Assembly: GCA_019218415.1 (NCBI GenBank) | Contig: JAHUUL010000001.1 | Coordinates: 744,001-808,000, forward strand | Source: Dermabacteraceae bacterium TAE3-ERU27 | GTDB lineage: Bacteria; Actinomycetota; Actinomycetes; Actinomycetales; Dermabacteraceae | Length of the DNA stretch: 64,000 bases | Reading direction: 5' to 3' | Program-made: the position numbers and the translations under genes | Shown here: positions 16,974-25,802 of the stretch, in pieces | Layout of the letters: every line of letters begins with the position of its first letter | How positions within the stretch are numbered: the first letter of the stretch is position 1 | Notes under the pieces: model-generated | Databases searched by the model: none | Told to the model about the DNA's origin: nothing | What the model saw: the letters and a program-made list of their open reading frames with translations, nothing else

Positions 16974-17963
16974 ATGAGCATCGCGGAAATCTATCGGCGT
17001 CGCCGAACGCCGCAGGGCTCTCGCGCCGGAAGGCCCCGGCCCACCATCTCTTTCGAGCTGTTCCCGCCCAGGGACCCGAACCCGCATTCGGCGGCCTGGG
17101 CCGGAATCAACCGACTGTTGCAGGCCGGGCCGGACTACGTGTCGGTCACCTTCGGCGCGTCCGGTGCCTCCCAGGAACTTTCCCGGCAGGCGCTCGGGCA
17201 CGTCCTGCGGCGCACGGGCAGCCCCGGCCTAGCTCACCTGACCTGTGTGGGACGGGACAAGAACGGCCTGGATCGGCTCGTCTCAGAAATGATCGCCGAC
17301 GGCACGCGCGACTTCCTGGCGCTCAGGGGCGATCCGCCCAAGGGGAGCCGGGAATGGACCCCGCAGCCGGGCGGGCTCAGCCGGGCGGCGGAACTGGTGG
17401 AACTGATCCGCGCCGTGGCGCAGCGCGAACTCGGTGACGCCCGCAGTGTTTCCATCGCGGTCGCGGCCTACCCGGCGGGAGAGGCGCTCACCCGCAAAAA
17501 CGCGGTGGCGGCGCTCGCCGACAAATACGCGGCCGGGGCCGACTTCGCGATCACGCAGGTGTTTTACCGCTCCCAGGACTATCGCGATCTGGTGGATGCC
17601 GCTGCCGAACGCGGGGTCGCGCTGCCGATAGTGCCGGGAATCATCCCGTTCACCGACGTTGCGCGGCTGCGCAGGCTCGAATCTCTCTCGGGGGTAGGCG
17701 TGCCCAGCGAACTCGCCGGACTTTCCTACATTCCCGACCCGCGCGAGCGCCTGCGGGCCACGCTGTCGGCCAGCCTTAACTTTCTGGATCAGCTGCTCCT
17801 GCTCGGTGCCGACAGCTTCCACTTCTACACCTTTAACCGGGCGCGCCCCGTGCTGGATCTGGTGGGCCACCTGCGCTCGCGCGGTTACGGCAGGGTCGGC
17901 CCGAGCGAATCGGCGCAGCTGCTCGACCTGGTTAGCGCGAACCTCGGCCGGATCAGCCCGTAA
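16974..17963 (+). CDS. metF: 5,10-methylenetetrahydrofolate reductase
   Basis: A 329-residue TIM-barrel flavoprotein reducing methylene-THF to methyl-THF, the methyl donor for MetE. Family motifs: ISFELFPPRDP near the N-terminus, DYVSVTFGASG, and DFLALRGDPPKG, then GADFAITQVFYRSQDY. It begins 5 bases after metY, so co-translation is likely. It is somewhat longer than E. coli MetF because of a short basic N-terminus (RRRRTPQGSRAGRPRP). Confidence 0.95.
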   Translation: MSIAEIYRRRRTPQGSRAGRPRPTISFELFPPRDPNPHSAAWAGINRLLQAGPDYVSVTFGASGASQELSRQALGHVLRRTGSPGLAHLTCVGRDKNGLDRLVSEMIADGTRDFLALRGDPPKGSREWTPQPGGLSRAAELVELIRAVAQRELGDARSVSIAVAAYPAGEALTRKNAVAALADKYAAGADFAITQVFYRSQDYRDLVDAAAERGVALPIVPGIIPFTDVARLRRLESLSGVGVPSELAGLSYIPDPRERLRATLSASLNFLDQLLLLGADSFHFYTFNRARPVLDLVGHLRSRGYGRVGPSESAQLLDLVSANLGRISP

Positions 17964-18025
17964 CCGCGCGCCGCAGCAAAACCCAACCTCCGCCAGACCC
18001 CTCTCCAAAAACCTAGGAATCAAAA

Positions 18026-20392
18026 ATGACAAACCAGAGCAACCCCGCAAAAGCCGCCCTGCCGGAGGCCGCTTTCCCCGCTGCCACCATCGCCGGCTAC
18101 CCCCGCATCGGGGCCGGTAGGGAACTCAAAAAGGCGCTCGAAAACCACTGGGCCGGGCGCACCGACGCCGAAACGTTGGCAGGCGACATTGCCCGCATTC
18201 GGCAGGGGCGCGCGCGTCACCTGCACGAACTGGGGCTGAGCGAGGCGGGCGCGGTACCCGCGGACTTCGTGGCCTACGATCAGGTGCTCAGCCTGACCTG
18301 CGCCCTCGGCGCCGTCCCGCAGCGCTTCGGCAACCTGGTGAGAGAGGACGGCTCCCTCGACCTGGATGGAGAGTTCACCCTGGCCAGGGGAGTGGACGAT
18401 AAGGCCGCGCTGGAAATGACCAAATGGTTCGATACGAACTATCACTACCTGGTACCGGAGATCGGCCCCTACACCGCGCTCGGCGCGGTCGCTAACCCGT
18501 GGGCGGAGCAGGTAGAAGAGGCGGCACGGAACGGCATCGCGGCGCGCCCCGTGCTGGTGGGTCCGATCACCTGGCTGCTGCTCGCCAAGGCCACCCTGGA
18601 CGCACCCGAAAACTTCCTGCCGCTGGATCGGCTGGAGGACGTCATAGCGGCCTACCGGGTACTGCTGCGCGAACTGCGAGCGGCCGGTGCCGAATGGGTG
18701 CAGCTAGACGAACCGGCGCTGGTCAGCGACACCTGGACGGTGCCGCGCAAGCGCATCCTAGAAGCCACGCGCCGGGCCTATACCGCGCTGACGGAGGAAA
18801 CCGAGCGCCCCGCGATCTACGTGCACGCGGGCTACGGCGACCTCGGAAGCGACAGCCGCAGCGCGCTCGCGCAGACCGGCATCGAAGCGATCGGCCTGGA
18901 CCTGGTCGCCGGAGCGCTGCCGGACCGGGAGGAAATCGCGGCCTGGGACGGGCGCACCATAGCCGCCGGAGTGGTGTCGGGCCGCAATATCTGGCGCACC
19001 GACCTGGCCCGTGCCCACCAGCAGCTTTGCGCCCTGCGCGAGGCCGCACCGAAAGCGCGCATTGCCGTCACCACCTCCACCTCGCTTCAGCACGTGCCAC
19101 ATGACGCCGCGCGCGAGGAAACCGTGCCCGCCGATGTGCGCTCCTGGCTCGCGTTCGCGGATCAGAAGGTGGGGGAGGTGCGTACGCTGGCGCAGGCGCT
19201 AGCCGAGGGGCGAGAGGCGGTGGCGAGCGAATTCGCAGAAAACGCCCGCATCCTGCAGGAACGCGCAAACCATCCGGGCGTGCGCCGCAGCGATATTCGC
19301 ACGGCCACGGCGAACGTGAAAGAGGAAGACCGGGAACGCCTCCCGTACGCGCAGCGCGCCGCCGCGCAGCAGGTAAGGCTTAACCTGCCGCTGCTGCCCA
19401 CCACCACCATCGGTTCGTTCCCGCAGACGGCGGAAATCCGGCGCGCCCGCGCCGACCACCGCGCCGGTCGGATAGACGAAGCTACCTACCTGCAGGCGAT
19501 GCGGGACGAGATCGCGCGCGTGGTTAAGTTGCAGGAAGAACTCGGGCTTGACGTGCTGGTGCACGGCGAGGCCGAACGCAACGACATGGTGCAGTATTTC
19601 GCGGAGAACTTGGAAGGTTTCGCCACCACCGTGCACGGCTGGGTGCAGTCCTACGGCTCCCGCTGCACCCGCCCCTCGATCCTGTGGGGCGATATCGCGC
19701 GGCCCCGCCCGATCACCGTCGCCTGGTCTGCCTACGCCGCCAGTTGCAGCGACAGGCCGGTGAAGGGCATGCTGACCGGTCCCGTCACGATCATGGCCTG
19801 GTCTTTCGTGCGCGACGACGTGCCGCGCCGCGAGGTGGCCGACCAGCTTGGCCTTGCCCTGCGGGGAGAGGTGGCCGACCTAGAAGAAGCCGGTATTCCC
19901 ATCATCCAGGTGGACGAGCCCGCGATCCGTGAGCTGCTGCCGCTCAGGGCCAGCCAGCGCGAGGACTACCTGACCTGGTCCGTCGGCGCTTTCCGGCTGG
20001 CCACGGGTGGGGCGAAGCCCGACACGCAGATCCACACCCACCTGTGCTACTCCGAGTTCGACGTGGTAATCGACGCGATCGACCGCCTGGATGCGGACGT
20101 AACCTCCATCGAGGCCTCCCGCTCCAAGATGGACATTCTGCCCGCCGTCTCCGCGCACGGTTTCACCCGCCAGCTCGGCCCCGGCATCTGGGATATTCAC
20201 TCCCCGCGTGTGCCCAAACTGGGCGAGGAAGTGGCGCTGCTGGAGGCCGCGGTCGCGGCGCTCAATCCGCGCCAGCTCTGGGTAAACCCCGACTGCGGCC
20301 TAAAGACGCGCGCCTACCCCGAAACTGTGGCCACCCTGCAAAACCTGGTGGCGGCGGCGCGGCAGGTACGCGAGCGGATAGCGGAAAAATAG
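18026..20392 (+). CDS. metE: Cobalamin-independent methionine synthase
   Basis: A 788-residue MetE with its two related barrels. The N-terminal half begins with ATIAGYPRIGAGRELKKALE; the C-terminal catalytic half starts near PLLPTTTIGSFPQT. Zinc ligands are visible in QIHTHLCYSEF (His, Cys), in the VDEPAIRE region, and in VNPDCGLKTR (Cys). It transfers the methyl group of methyl-THF-polyglutamate to homocysteine. No B12 riboswitch is seen in the 62-base gap after metF. Confidence 0.96.
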   Translation: MTNQSNPAKAALPEAAFPAATIAGYPRIGAGRELKKALENHWAGRTDAETLAGDIARIRQGRARHLHELGLSEAGAVPADFVAYDQVLSLTCALGAVPQRFGNLVREDGSLDLDGEFTLARGVDDKAALEMTKWFDTNYHYLVPEIGPYTALGAVANPWAEQVEEAARNGIAARPVLVGPITWLLLAKATLDAPENFLPLDRLEDVIAAYRVLLRELRAAGAEWVQLDEPALVSDTWTVPRKRILEATRRAYTALTEETERPAIYVHAGYGDLGSDSRSALAQTGIEAIGLDLVAGALPDREEIAAWDGRTIAAGVVSGRNIWRTDLARAHQQLCALREAAPKARIAVTTSTSLQHVPHDAAREETVPADVRSWLAFADQKVGEVRTLAQALAEGREAVASEFAENARILQERANHPGVRRSDIRTATANVKEEDRERLPYAQRAAAQQVRLNLPLLPTTTIGSFPQTAEIRRARADHRAGRIDEATYLQAMRDEIARVVKLQEELGLDVLVHGEAERNDMVQYFAENLEGFATTVHGWVQSYGSRCTRPSILWGDIARPRPITVAWSAYAASCSDRPVKGMLTGPVTIMAWSFVRDDVPRREVADQLGLALRGEVADLEEAGIPIIQVDEPAIRELLPLRASQREDYLTWSVGAFRLATGGAKPDTQIHTHLCYSEFDVVIDAIDRLDADVTSIEASRSKMDILPAVSAHGFTRQLGPGIWDIHSPRVPKLGEEVALLEAAVAALNPRQLWVNPDCGLKTRAYPETVATLQNLVAAARQVRERIAEK

Positions 20393-20401
20393 GCGGTTTA
20401 C

Positions 20402-21538
20402 GTGACGCACGGGCAAATCGTGAACGGCCTGCCGGTGAGCGGGGCCTGGCAAGACGGCGATCCGGTTGGTCGCCGCCGCTTCGGCCCCGCCACCGACCGT
20501 GCCCTGGAAGTGGGAGGCACACTGCCCGGCGCCCGGCTCGCCTACGAAACCTGGGGCGAACTGGCTCCCGGGCGCGATAACGCGGTACTGATCTGCCACG
20601 CCCTCACGGGCGACTCCCACGTGTCGGGAGAAAACGGCCCCGGCCATCCCACCCCCGGCTGGTGGCGCGGCATCGTCGGCCCCGGCCTGGCGATAGACAC
20701 CGACAGGTTCTACGTGGTCGCCCCCAACGTGCTCGGCGGCTGCCAGGGATCGACCGGCCCGGCCAGCCGCGCGCCCGATGGTAAACCCTGGGGATCGCGT
20801 TTCCCGCTGCTCACCACCCGCGATCAGGTGGCCGCCGAATACGACCTCATGCGCCACCTCGGCATTGCTCGCTGGCACGCCGTCGTCGGCCCCTCGCTCG
20901 GCGGGCAGCGTGCCCTTGAATGGGCGGTCGGCTACCCGCAGCAGGTGGGCAAGCTAGCGGTGATCGCCAGCGGTGCCTCCACCACGGCGGAACAGGCCGC
21001 CTGGTGCCACACCCAGATCCAGATACTAGAACTCGACCCGTGCTTTAACGGCGGCGACTACTACGATTTTGCGCCCGGCAACGGCCCTCACCGGGGGCTG
21101 GCCATCGCCCGGCAGGTAGCGCACACCACCTACCGCTGCCCGCGCGAACTGGAGGCGCGCTTTGGCCGTGACCCCGGCTACCGGGAGGAGCCCCTCACCG
21201 GCGGCAGGCTCGCAGTGCAGGCCTACCTGGAACACCACGGGCACAAACTGGCCCGGCGCTTCGATGCAGGCTCCTACCGGGTGCTCACGCGCACCATGCT
21301 CACCCATGACGTCGGCCGGGGCCGGGGCGGGCTGGTGCGGGCGCTCGCCGGGGTAAGCGCCGACGTGCTGGCGATCGGGGTGGACAGCGATCGCTTGTTT
21401 TACCCGGCGCAGAGCCAGCAGATAGGCCGCCTCACCCCGAGGGGCGATACGGCCATAATCCGTTCCGCGCACGGCCACGACGGTTTCCTGATCGAAAACG
21501 ACCAGGTGGCCGCGCTGCTTGCGGGCTTTATCGGTTGA
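20402..21538 (+). CDS. metX: Homoserine O-acetyltransferase
   Basis: A 378-residue alpha/beta hydrolase. The nucleophile serine is in GPSLGGQRALEW, the acid in AIGVDSDRLFYP and the histidine in SAHGHDGFLIEND, all in the usual order. It makes O-acetylhomoserine, the MetY substrate. The start is GTG, 9 bases after metE. The 3' end overlaps the convergent gluconokinase gene by 11 bases. Acetyl versus succinyl specificity cannot be read with certainty, but pairing with metY supports acetyl. Confidence 0.92.
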   Translation: MTHGQIVNGLPVSGAWQDGDPVGRRRFGPATDRALEVGGTLPGARLAYETWGELAPGRDNAVLICHALTGDSHVSGENGPGHPTPGWWRGIVGPGLAIDTDRFYVVAPNVLGGCQGSTGPASRAPDGKPWGSRFPLLTTRDQVAAEYDLMRHLGIARWHAVVGPSLGGQRALEWAVGYPQQVGKLAVIASGASTTAEQAAWCHTQIQILELDPCFNGGDYYDFAPGNGPHRGLAIARQVAHTTYRCPRELEARFGRDPGYREEPLTGGRLAVQAYLEHHGHKLARRFDAGSYRVLTRTMLTHDVGRGRGGLVRALAGVSADVLAIGVDSDRLFYPAQSQQIGRLTPRGDTAIIRSAHGHDGFLIENDQVAALLAGFIG

Positions 21539-22046
21539 GGCGAGAGATAACCTTGCGCACCAGATTTTCGGGGCTTTCGTGAATGTCCAGCCGGAAACCG
21601 TCCTCATCCGGCGCGAGCGGTTCCAGCGTCTCTAGCTGCGAATCTAGCAGCGTGGTCGGCATGAAGTGCCCGCTGCGTGAGGCCATGCGTTCCTCCAGGG
21701 TGGCGCGGTCGCCGTCCAGGTGCACGAACGTGACCCGGCCGCCCGCCTGCGAAAGCAGGTCGCGGTAGGAACGCTTCAGCGCGGAACAGGTAACGATCCC
21801 GGATCGCCCGGCCGTGGCCTGCTCATCCAGCCAGTCGCGGATGGTGGCAAGCCACGGCCAGCGGTCCTCGTCGGTGAGCGGGTGGCCCGACGCCATCTTT
21901 TCCACGTTCGCACGCGGGTGGAAGTCGTCGGCCTCCGCGCTGACGCGCCCCAGTTCCTGCGCCAGCAGCGCCGCCACCGTGGTTTTGCCGCTGCCGCACA
22001 CCCCCATCACCACCAGGTGCTGCACGGGTGTCTCGAAGCTAGACAT
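21528..22046 (-). CDS. gntK: Gluconokinase
   Basis: A 172-residue P-loop kinase phosphorylating gluconate to 6-phosphogluconate. Walker A GVCGSGKTT lies at residues 15-23; the family pattern continues with EADDFHPRANVEKMASGHPLTDEDRWPWL and CSALKRSYRDLL. It follows gntP on the same strand after 63 bases and the two form a gluconate uptake and activation operon. Confidence 0.94.
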   Translation of the reverse strand: MSSFETPVQHLVVMGVCGSGKTTVAALLAQELGRVSAEADDFHPRANVEKMASGHPLTDEDRWPWLATIRDWLDEQATAGRSGIVTCSALKRSYRDLLSQAGGRVTFVHLDGDRATLEERMASRSGHFMPTTLLDSQLETLEPLAPDEDGFRLDIHESPENLVRKVISRLNR

Positions 22047-22109
22047 GATTTCCCTTCAAATCTTTTGTCTTTTGCTAACCGCATCTTCCCAGGGAGGGAA
22101 GTTGCCGAG

Positions 22110-23573
22110 CTAGGCGAATAGGTAGACGAGCGACACCAGGGCGAACGCGGTGACGGATTCGATGGTCTGCTGGGCGGTCCACACCTGCAGGGTGGTTTTT
22201 ACGTCCATGCCCATCAAACGGCCCACCAGCCAGAAGCCGGAGTCGTTTACGTGAGAGGCGAACACGGAACCGGCGGAGGCCGCCAGCACGATGCAGGCCA
22301 GGCCCAGCGAGGACATTCCCGCCGCCTCGACCGCCGGGGCCACCAGTGCGGCGGTGGTTAGCAGCGCCACCGTGGCGGATCCCTGCGCCAGGCGCAGCGC
22401 GACGGCGATCAGGTAGGTGGCGAGCAGGAGCGGGATGCCCATGTCGGCCATGGTGGAGGAAAGTGCATCGCCGATACCGGAGGTGCGCAGCACCCCGCCA
22501 AACATGCCGCCCGCGCCGGTAATCAGGATGACCGCGCAGACCGGGCCGAGGGAGGAATTGATGGTGGCCTCGAGGGCCGTCTTATCGCGGGTGATGTAGC
22601 GGCCCAGCAGCAGCATCGCCACGATAGTGGAGATCAGCAGGGCCACGGGAGTCTGGCCGATCAGCAGCAGCGCCTGCACCAGTTCGGAGGCGGGCACCGC
22701 GTCTTTGCCCTCGCCGACGGTGGCGATGTAGCCGGTCTTTACCAGGGTGCTAAGCCCGGTGTTGCAGAATACGAGCAGGGCGGGCAGCACCAGCATGGTG
22801 ATCACCAGGCCGACGGACGGCAGTTTGCTGGGCAGTTCGCTATCGCTCATGGAGCCGAACAGCTTGGGCATCTGTACGTCCACGCGCTGGGAGATGAACT
22901 TGCCCCATAGATAACCGGAAACGTAGAAGGTGGGGATCGCGATCAGTAGGCCGACGATCATGACGGTGCCGATGTTCGCACCGAGCAGCACGCCCGCGCC
23001 GACGGGGCCGGGGTGCGGGGGAGTCAGCACGTGCATGACGGAGAACGCGGCGGCGGCGGGAATCGAGTAGAGCACGATGGAGCCGCGCAGCCGGTGGGCA
23101 ACCGCAAAGATTACCGGCAGCATCACGATTAGCCCCGCGTCGAAGAAGATCGGGAAGCCCATCAGCAGGGAGGCCACGCCGAGCGCGAGCGGGGCGCGTT
23201 TCTCGCCGAACGCGGAGATCATCGCGTCGGCCAGCACTTTCGCGCCGCCGGAGGCTTCGACCAGCTTGCCGAGCATGGCACCCAGGCCGACGAGCAGCGC
23301 CACCGAGCCGAGGGTGCCGCTGAAACCGCTCATCATGGTCGGCAGGATGTTACTGACGGGGATGCCGGTGGCGAAGGCGGTGAGCAGGGAAACCACGATC
23401 AGGGTGATGAAAGCGTGGGTGCGGAACACGATCACCGCCACCAAAATGACCGCGATAGCGGCGGCGGCAATGCCGAGCAGGGGCCCTGCCGACATGGTCT
23501 GCTGCCACTCTTGCGGCGCCATGGGCAAGGGGGCTGCGGGGAGCAGCAAGGAACTTAATTGGCTGGTAAGCAT
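22110..23573 (-). CDS. gntP: Gluconate:H+ symporter
   Basis: A 487-residue GntP-family permease with about 12-14 membrane helices. Typical segments are GLGAMLGKLVEASGGAKVLAD, LTPPHPGPVGAG and the C-terminal HVNDSGFWLVGR. Start chosen at ATG 23573, because GGAGAAAAGA lies just before it; an ATG 12 bases further upstream would place this site inside the gene. First gene of the gntP-gntK operon. Confidence 0.93.
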   Translation of the reverse strand: MLTSQLSSLLLPAAPLPMAPQEWQQTMSAGPLLGIAAAAIAVILVAVIVFRTHAFITLIVVSLLTAFATGIPVSNILPTMMSGFSGTLGSVALLVGLGAMLGKLVEASGGAKVLADAMISAFGEKRAPLALGVASLLMGFPIFFDAGLIVMLPVIFAVAHRLRGSIVLYSIPAAAAFSVMHVLTPPHPGPVGAGVLLGANIGTVMIVGLLIAIPTFYVSGYLWGKFISQRVDVQMPKLFGSMSDSELPSKLPSVGLVITMLVLPALLVFCNTGLSTLVKTGYIATVGEGKDAVPASELVQALLLIGQTPVALLISTIVAMLLLGRYITRDKTALEATINSSLGPVCAVILITGAGGMFGGVLRTSGIGDALSSTMADMGIPLLLATYLIAVALRLAQGSATVALLTTAALVAPAVEAAGMSSLGLACIVLAASAGSVFASHVNDSGFWLVGRLMGMDVKTTLQVWTAQQTIESVTAFALVSLVYLFA

Positions 23574-23683
23574 TCTTTTCTCCATTGGAAAGAGCTGTTT
23601 TTAAGGCCGGGCTGCGTAATCAGGACGGACGGGGAGTTTTCTCGTCGAGGCGCAGCCTAGATTGGGTAGTCATATACTTACAG

Positions 23684-23698
23684 AAAGGTACGACCTTT
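23684..23698. promoter_or_regulatory. Palindrome, candidate FadR-type operator
   Basis: AAAGGTACGACCTTT is a perfect 6-base inverted repeat with a 3-base centre. Its core GTACGAC fits the GTnnnAC pattern of FadR-subfamily GntR operators. It lies in the 244-base divergent region between gntP and the DUF4862 gene and could serve both. The regulator at 10840-11586 is the obvious candidate. Confidence 0.45.
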
Positions 23699-23817
23699 GC
23701 AATGGTGGTCAGTCGTAACCGTATGTAACACTTCTGGTCGCCGTAGTAACCTATTGCCCGTCGGCGTCGATACGTAGTCCACGGACGCCGCCCAAGACAA
23801 CGGTAGGAAGTCCTCAA

Positions 23818-24720
23818 ATGGCAAGTCAGAAATTCGTTCTCGGTGCTTACGCCTCGCTCCCGGCAGGGCGCGAAAATCAGGAAGACTATTACGCCCTGTT
23901 GCGGGCGCAGGAATGGGTTTCGGGCCTAGAGATTCCCTACCCCGGCGATATCGCGGACGATCCTCGCTGGCTTGCCGATCAGCTCGCCCACGAATGGGAC
24001 CAGACCAGCATTACCGTCATCCCCGGCACCATGAAACAGGTCGGCGCAAATCCGGCCTTCGGGCTGGCCAGCACGGACGAAGCCGGGCGCGCGGCCGCCC
24101 TCGAATACGTCGCTGGCGTGCGGCGCACCCTGCTCGCCATCGCGGAACGTAACGGGCGTCCCTCCGTGAGCCGCGTGCAGCTGCACTCCGCCCCCACGAA
24201 CGGGGCCGACGCGGACGCTTTCGCCCGCTCACTCGAAGAACTGCTCGGCCAGAATTGGGGCGGTGCCCGCCTGGTGGTGGAGCACTGCGACGCTCCGCGC
24301 GCGGGCCGCAAGCCCGAAAAGGGCTTCCTGGAGATCGCTGACGAGGTAGCCGTGGCCGCGAAAGTCGGCGCGGGGATCTATATCAACTGGGGGCGTTCCT
24401 GCCTGGAAGAACGCGACGCCGAGGCCCCGCTGCGCCACATCGAGCTGGCGGGCCAGGCGGGCGTGCTGGAGGGAGTGATCTTCTCCGGCGCAGGCCCCGA
24501 GGAAACCCGCTACGGCTATTCCTGGATCGACGGGCACCTGCCCGCGCGCGCCGACGAACCCTCGTCCCTGCTGGGCGATGTCGAGGTTGCCGCTTGCGCG
24601 CAGGCCGCGCGCGGGTACAACCCGGACGTCGTGCTGGGTGCGAAGATCTGCGTGCCCGAGGACGCGATCCTGGGCGAGCGGGTAGCGATGCTGAAACGCA
24701 TCTGCGACGCTGCTCGGTAG
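23818..24720 (+). CDS. DUF4862 family protein
   Basis: A 300-residue soluble protein with the layout of DUF4862, a TIM-barrel family related to sugar-phosphate isomerases (VLGAYASLP at the start, GLEIPYPGDI, TSITVIPGTMKQVGANPAFGLAS, LVVEHCDAPR). Conserved His, Glu and Asp residues could form a metal site as in xylose isomerase-like enzymes. AGGAAG precedes the ATG. It is divergent from gntP and shares its control region, so a role in sugar-acid metabolism is plausible. The reaction is unknown. Confidence 0.75.
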   Translation: MASQKFVLGAYASLPAGRENQEDYYALLRAQEWVSGLEIPYPGDIADDPRWLADQLAHEWDQTSITVIPGTMKQVGANPAFGLASTDEAGRAAALEYVAGVRRTLLAIAERNGRPSVSRVQLHSAPTNGADADAFARSLEELLGQNWGGARLVVEHCDAPRAGRKPEKGFLEIADEVAVAAKVGAGIYINWGRSCLEERDAEAPLRHIELAGQAGVLEGVIFSGAGPEETRYGYSWIDGHLPARADEPSSLLGDVEVAACAQAARGYNPDVVLGAKICVPEDAILGERVAMLKRICDAAR

Positions 24721-24760
24721 ACGCCGGTAGTTCGTTTTCCCAGACCTGTTTCTTCCCGGG

Positions 24761-25774
24761 CTAGTTCTGCCTAACGACCTCTTGCGTGCGCGCCAGCGGG
24801 TAACGTGCGAGCGTCGCAGATTCCAGGTCGGTTTTGTGCATATCCACCGCCGTGAGGGATAGGTTCTCGTAGGTGGTGTAGTAGTAGATTCCCCTGCTTA
24901 CGTCGCAGCAGCAGGAATACACGGTGTATTCGTTTGTGCCCTGCTCGTTACGGGTTGAGCCTTTCACCATCGCCACGTTCGCGAGTATGCGGAAGAACTG
25001 GCCGACCGCCGCCAGATTTTCGCCATCCGATAGTGGCTGCCCGCCCGGCAGCACATCCCGGCTATTTAACGTGGCAGAACGCAGGAACGCCGCCCGCACG
25101 AGCCGCGACGCGGGGGAGGTGTCTCCCGGCAGGCCGACGCTACCGAAGCCCACCCCGACCGGCTGTAGGGGAATCTCGGGGACGATCCGGTTCTCGGGCC
25201 AGTCGGCGCTCAAATGCAGGTACTGCTTCACGTTCTCCAGGTGATAGGGGAACGGTGGGTTATTCGTGAGCACCCCGAACGGGTTCTCGTACCAGTGCAG
25301 GCCGTCCGCCGTGGACTCGATAACCAGCGCCCCGGTGGCGTCCGCCACGAGCCAGTGCAGCGGAGCCAGTGGCATTTGGGGAGAAAACGCGATATCCGTC
25401 AGGTTAAGTTCGGCCAGCGCCGTGCGCACCTCGGCAAGGGTCGCGAAATTCCCGAGCAGCCACGGGATCAACTCGTAGGGGGAGACGTTGGTCTTGCCGG
25501 GCTTTGGCGGAAAATAGTAGGCATTTCCGGGGAAATTGAGGCCCGCTATGCTCAGCCCCTTTTCGTTGCTGCCCTCGGCGTAGAGCGGGTAGTCGTTTAC
25601 CACCGTGGCCATGCCGATCATCGCGTGGTGGCTAGCTAGGTGGGAACCGTCGCTAAACGTAAACGGATAATTGCGCGGCGTAACCACCACTTCCTCACCA
25701 AAACCACAGTTCAGATCGAGGTTGCGGCCGAAGAAAACCTCTCCGTCGAGGCTCAGGTTAAGGGCGGTGCACAT
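24761..25774 (-). CDS. Choloylglycine hydrolase family (bile salt hydrolase / penicillin V acylase type)
   Basis: A 337-residue N-terminal nucleophile hydrolase. Cys2 is exposed after removal of Met1. The other residues of bile salt hydrolases are present: R17 and D20 (GRNLDLN), N80 (IAGLNFPG), N171 (VLTNNPPFP) and R224 (GDTSPASRLVRAAF). The YAEGSNEKGLSIAGLNFPG segment is close to gut bile salt hydrolases. It cleaves linear amides: conjugated bile salts, penicillin V or acyl-homoserine lactones. Substrate cannot be decided here. A clear AGGAGA precedes the ATG, and no signal peptide is present. Confidence 0.9.
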   Translation of the reverse strand: MCTALNLSLDGEVFFGRNLDLNCGFGEEVVVTPRNYPFTFSDGSHLASHHAMIGMATVVNDYPLYAEGSNEKGLSIAGLNFPGNAYYFPPKPGKTNVSPYELIPWLLGNFATLAEVRTALAELNLTDIAFSPQMPLAPLHWLVADATGALVIESTADGLHWYENPFGVLTNNPPFPYHLENVKQYLHLSADWPENRIVPEIPLQPVGVGFGSVGLPGDTSPASRLVRAAFLRSATLNSRDVLPGGQPLSDGENLAAVGQFFRILANVAMVKGSTRNEQGTNEYTVYSCCCDVSRGIYYYTTYENLSLTAVDMHKTDLESATLARYPLARTQEVVRQN

Positions 25775-25802
25775 AGCGGTTATCTCCTATTTTTATTTCC
25801 GG

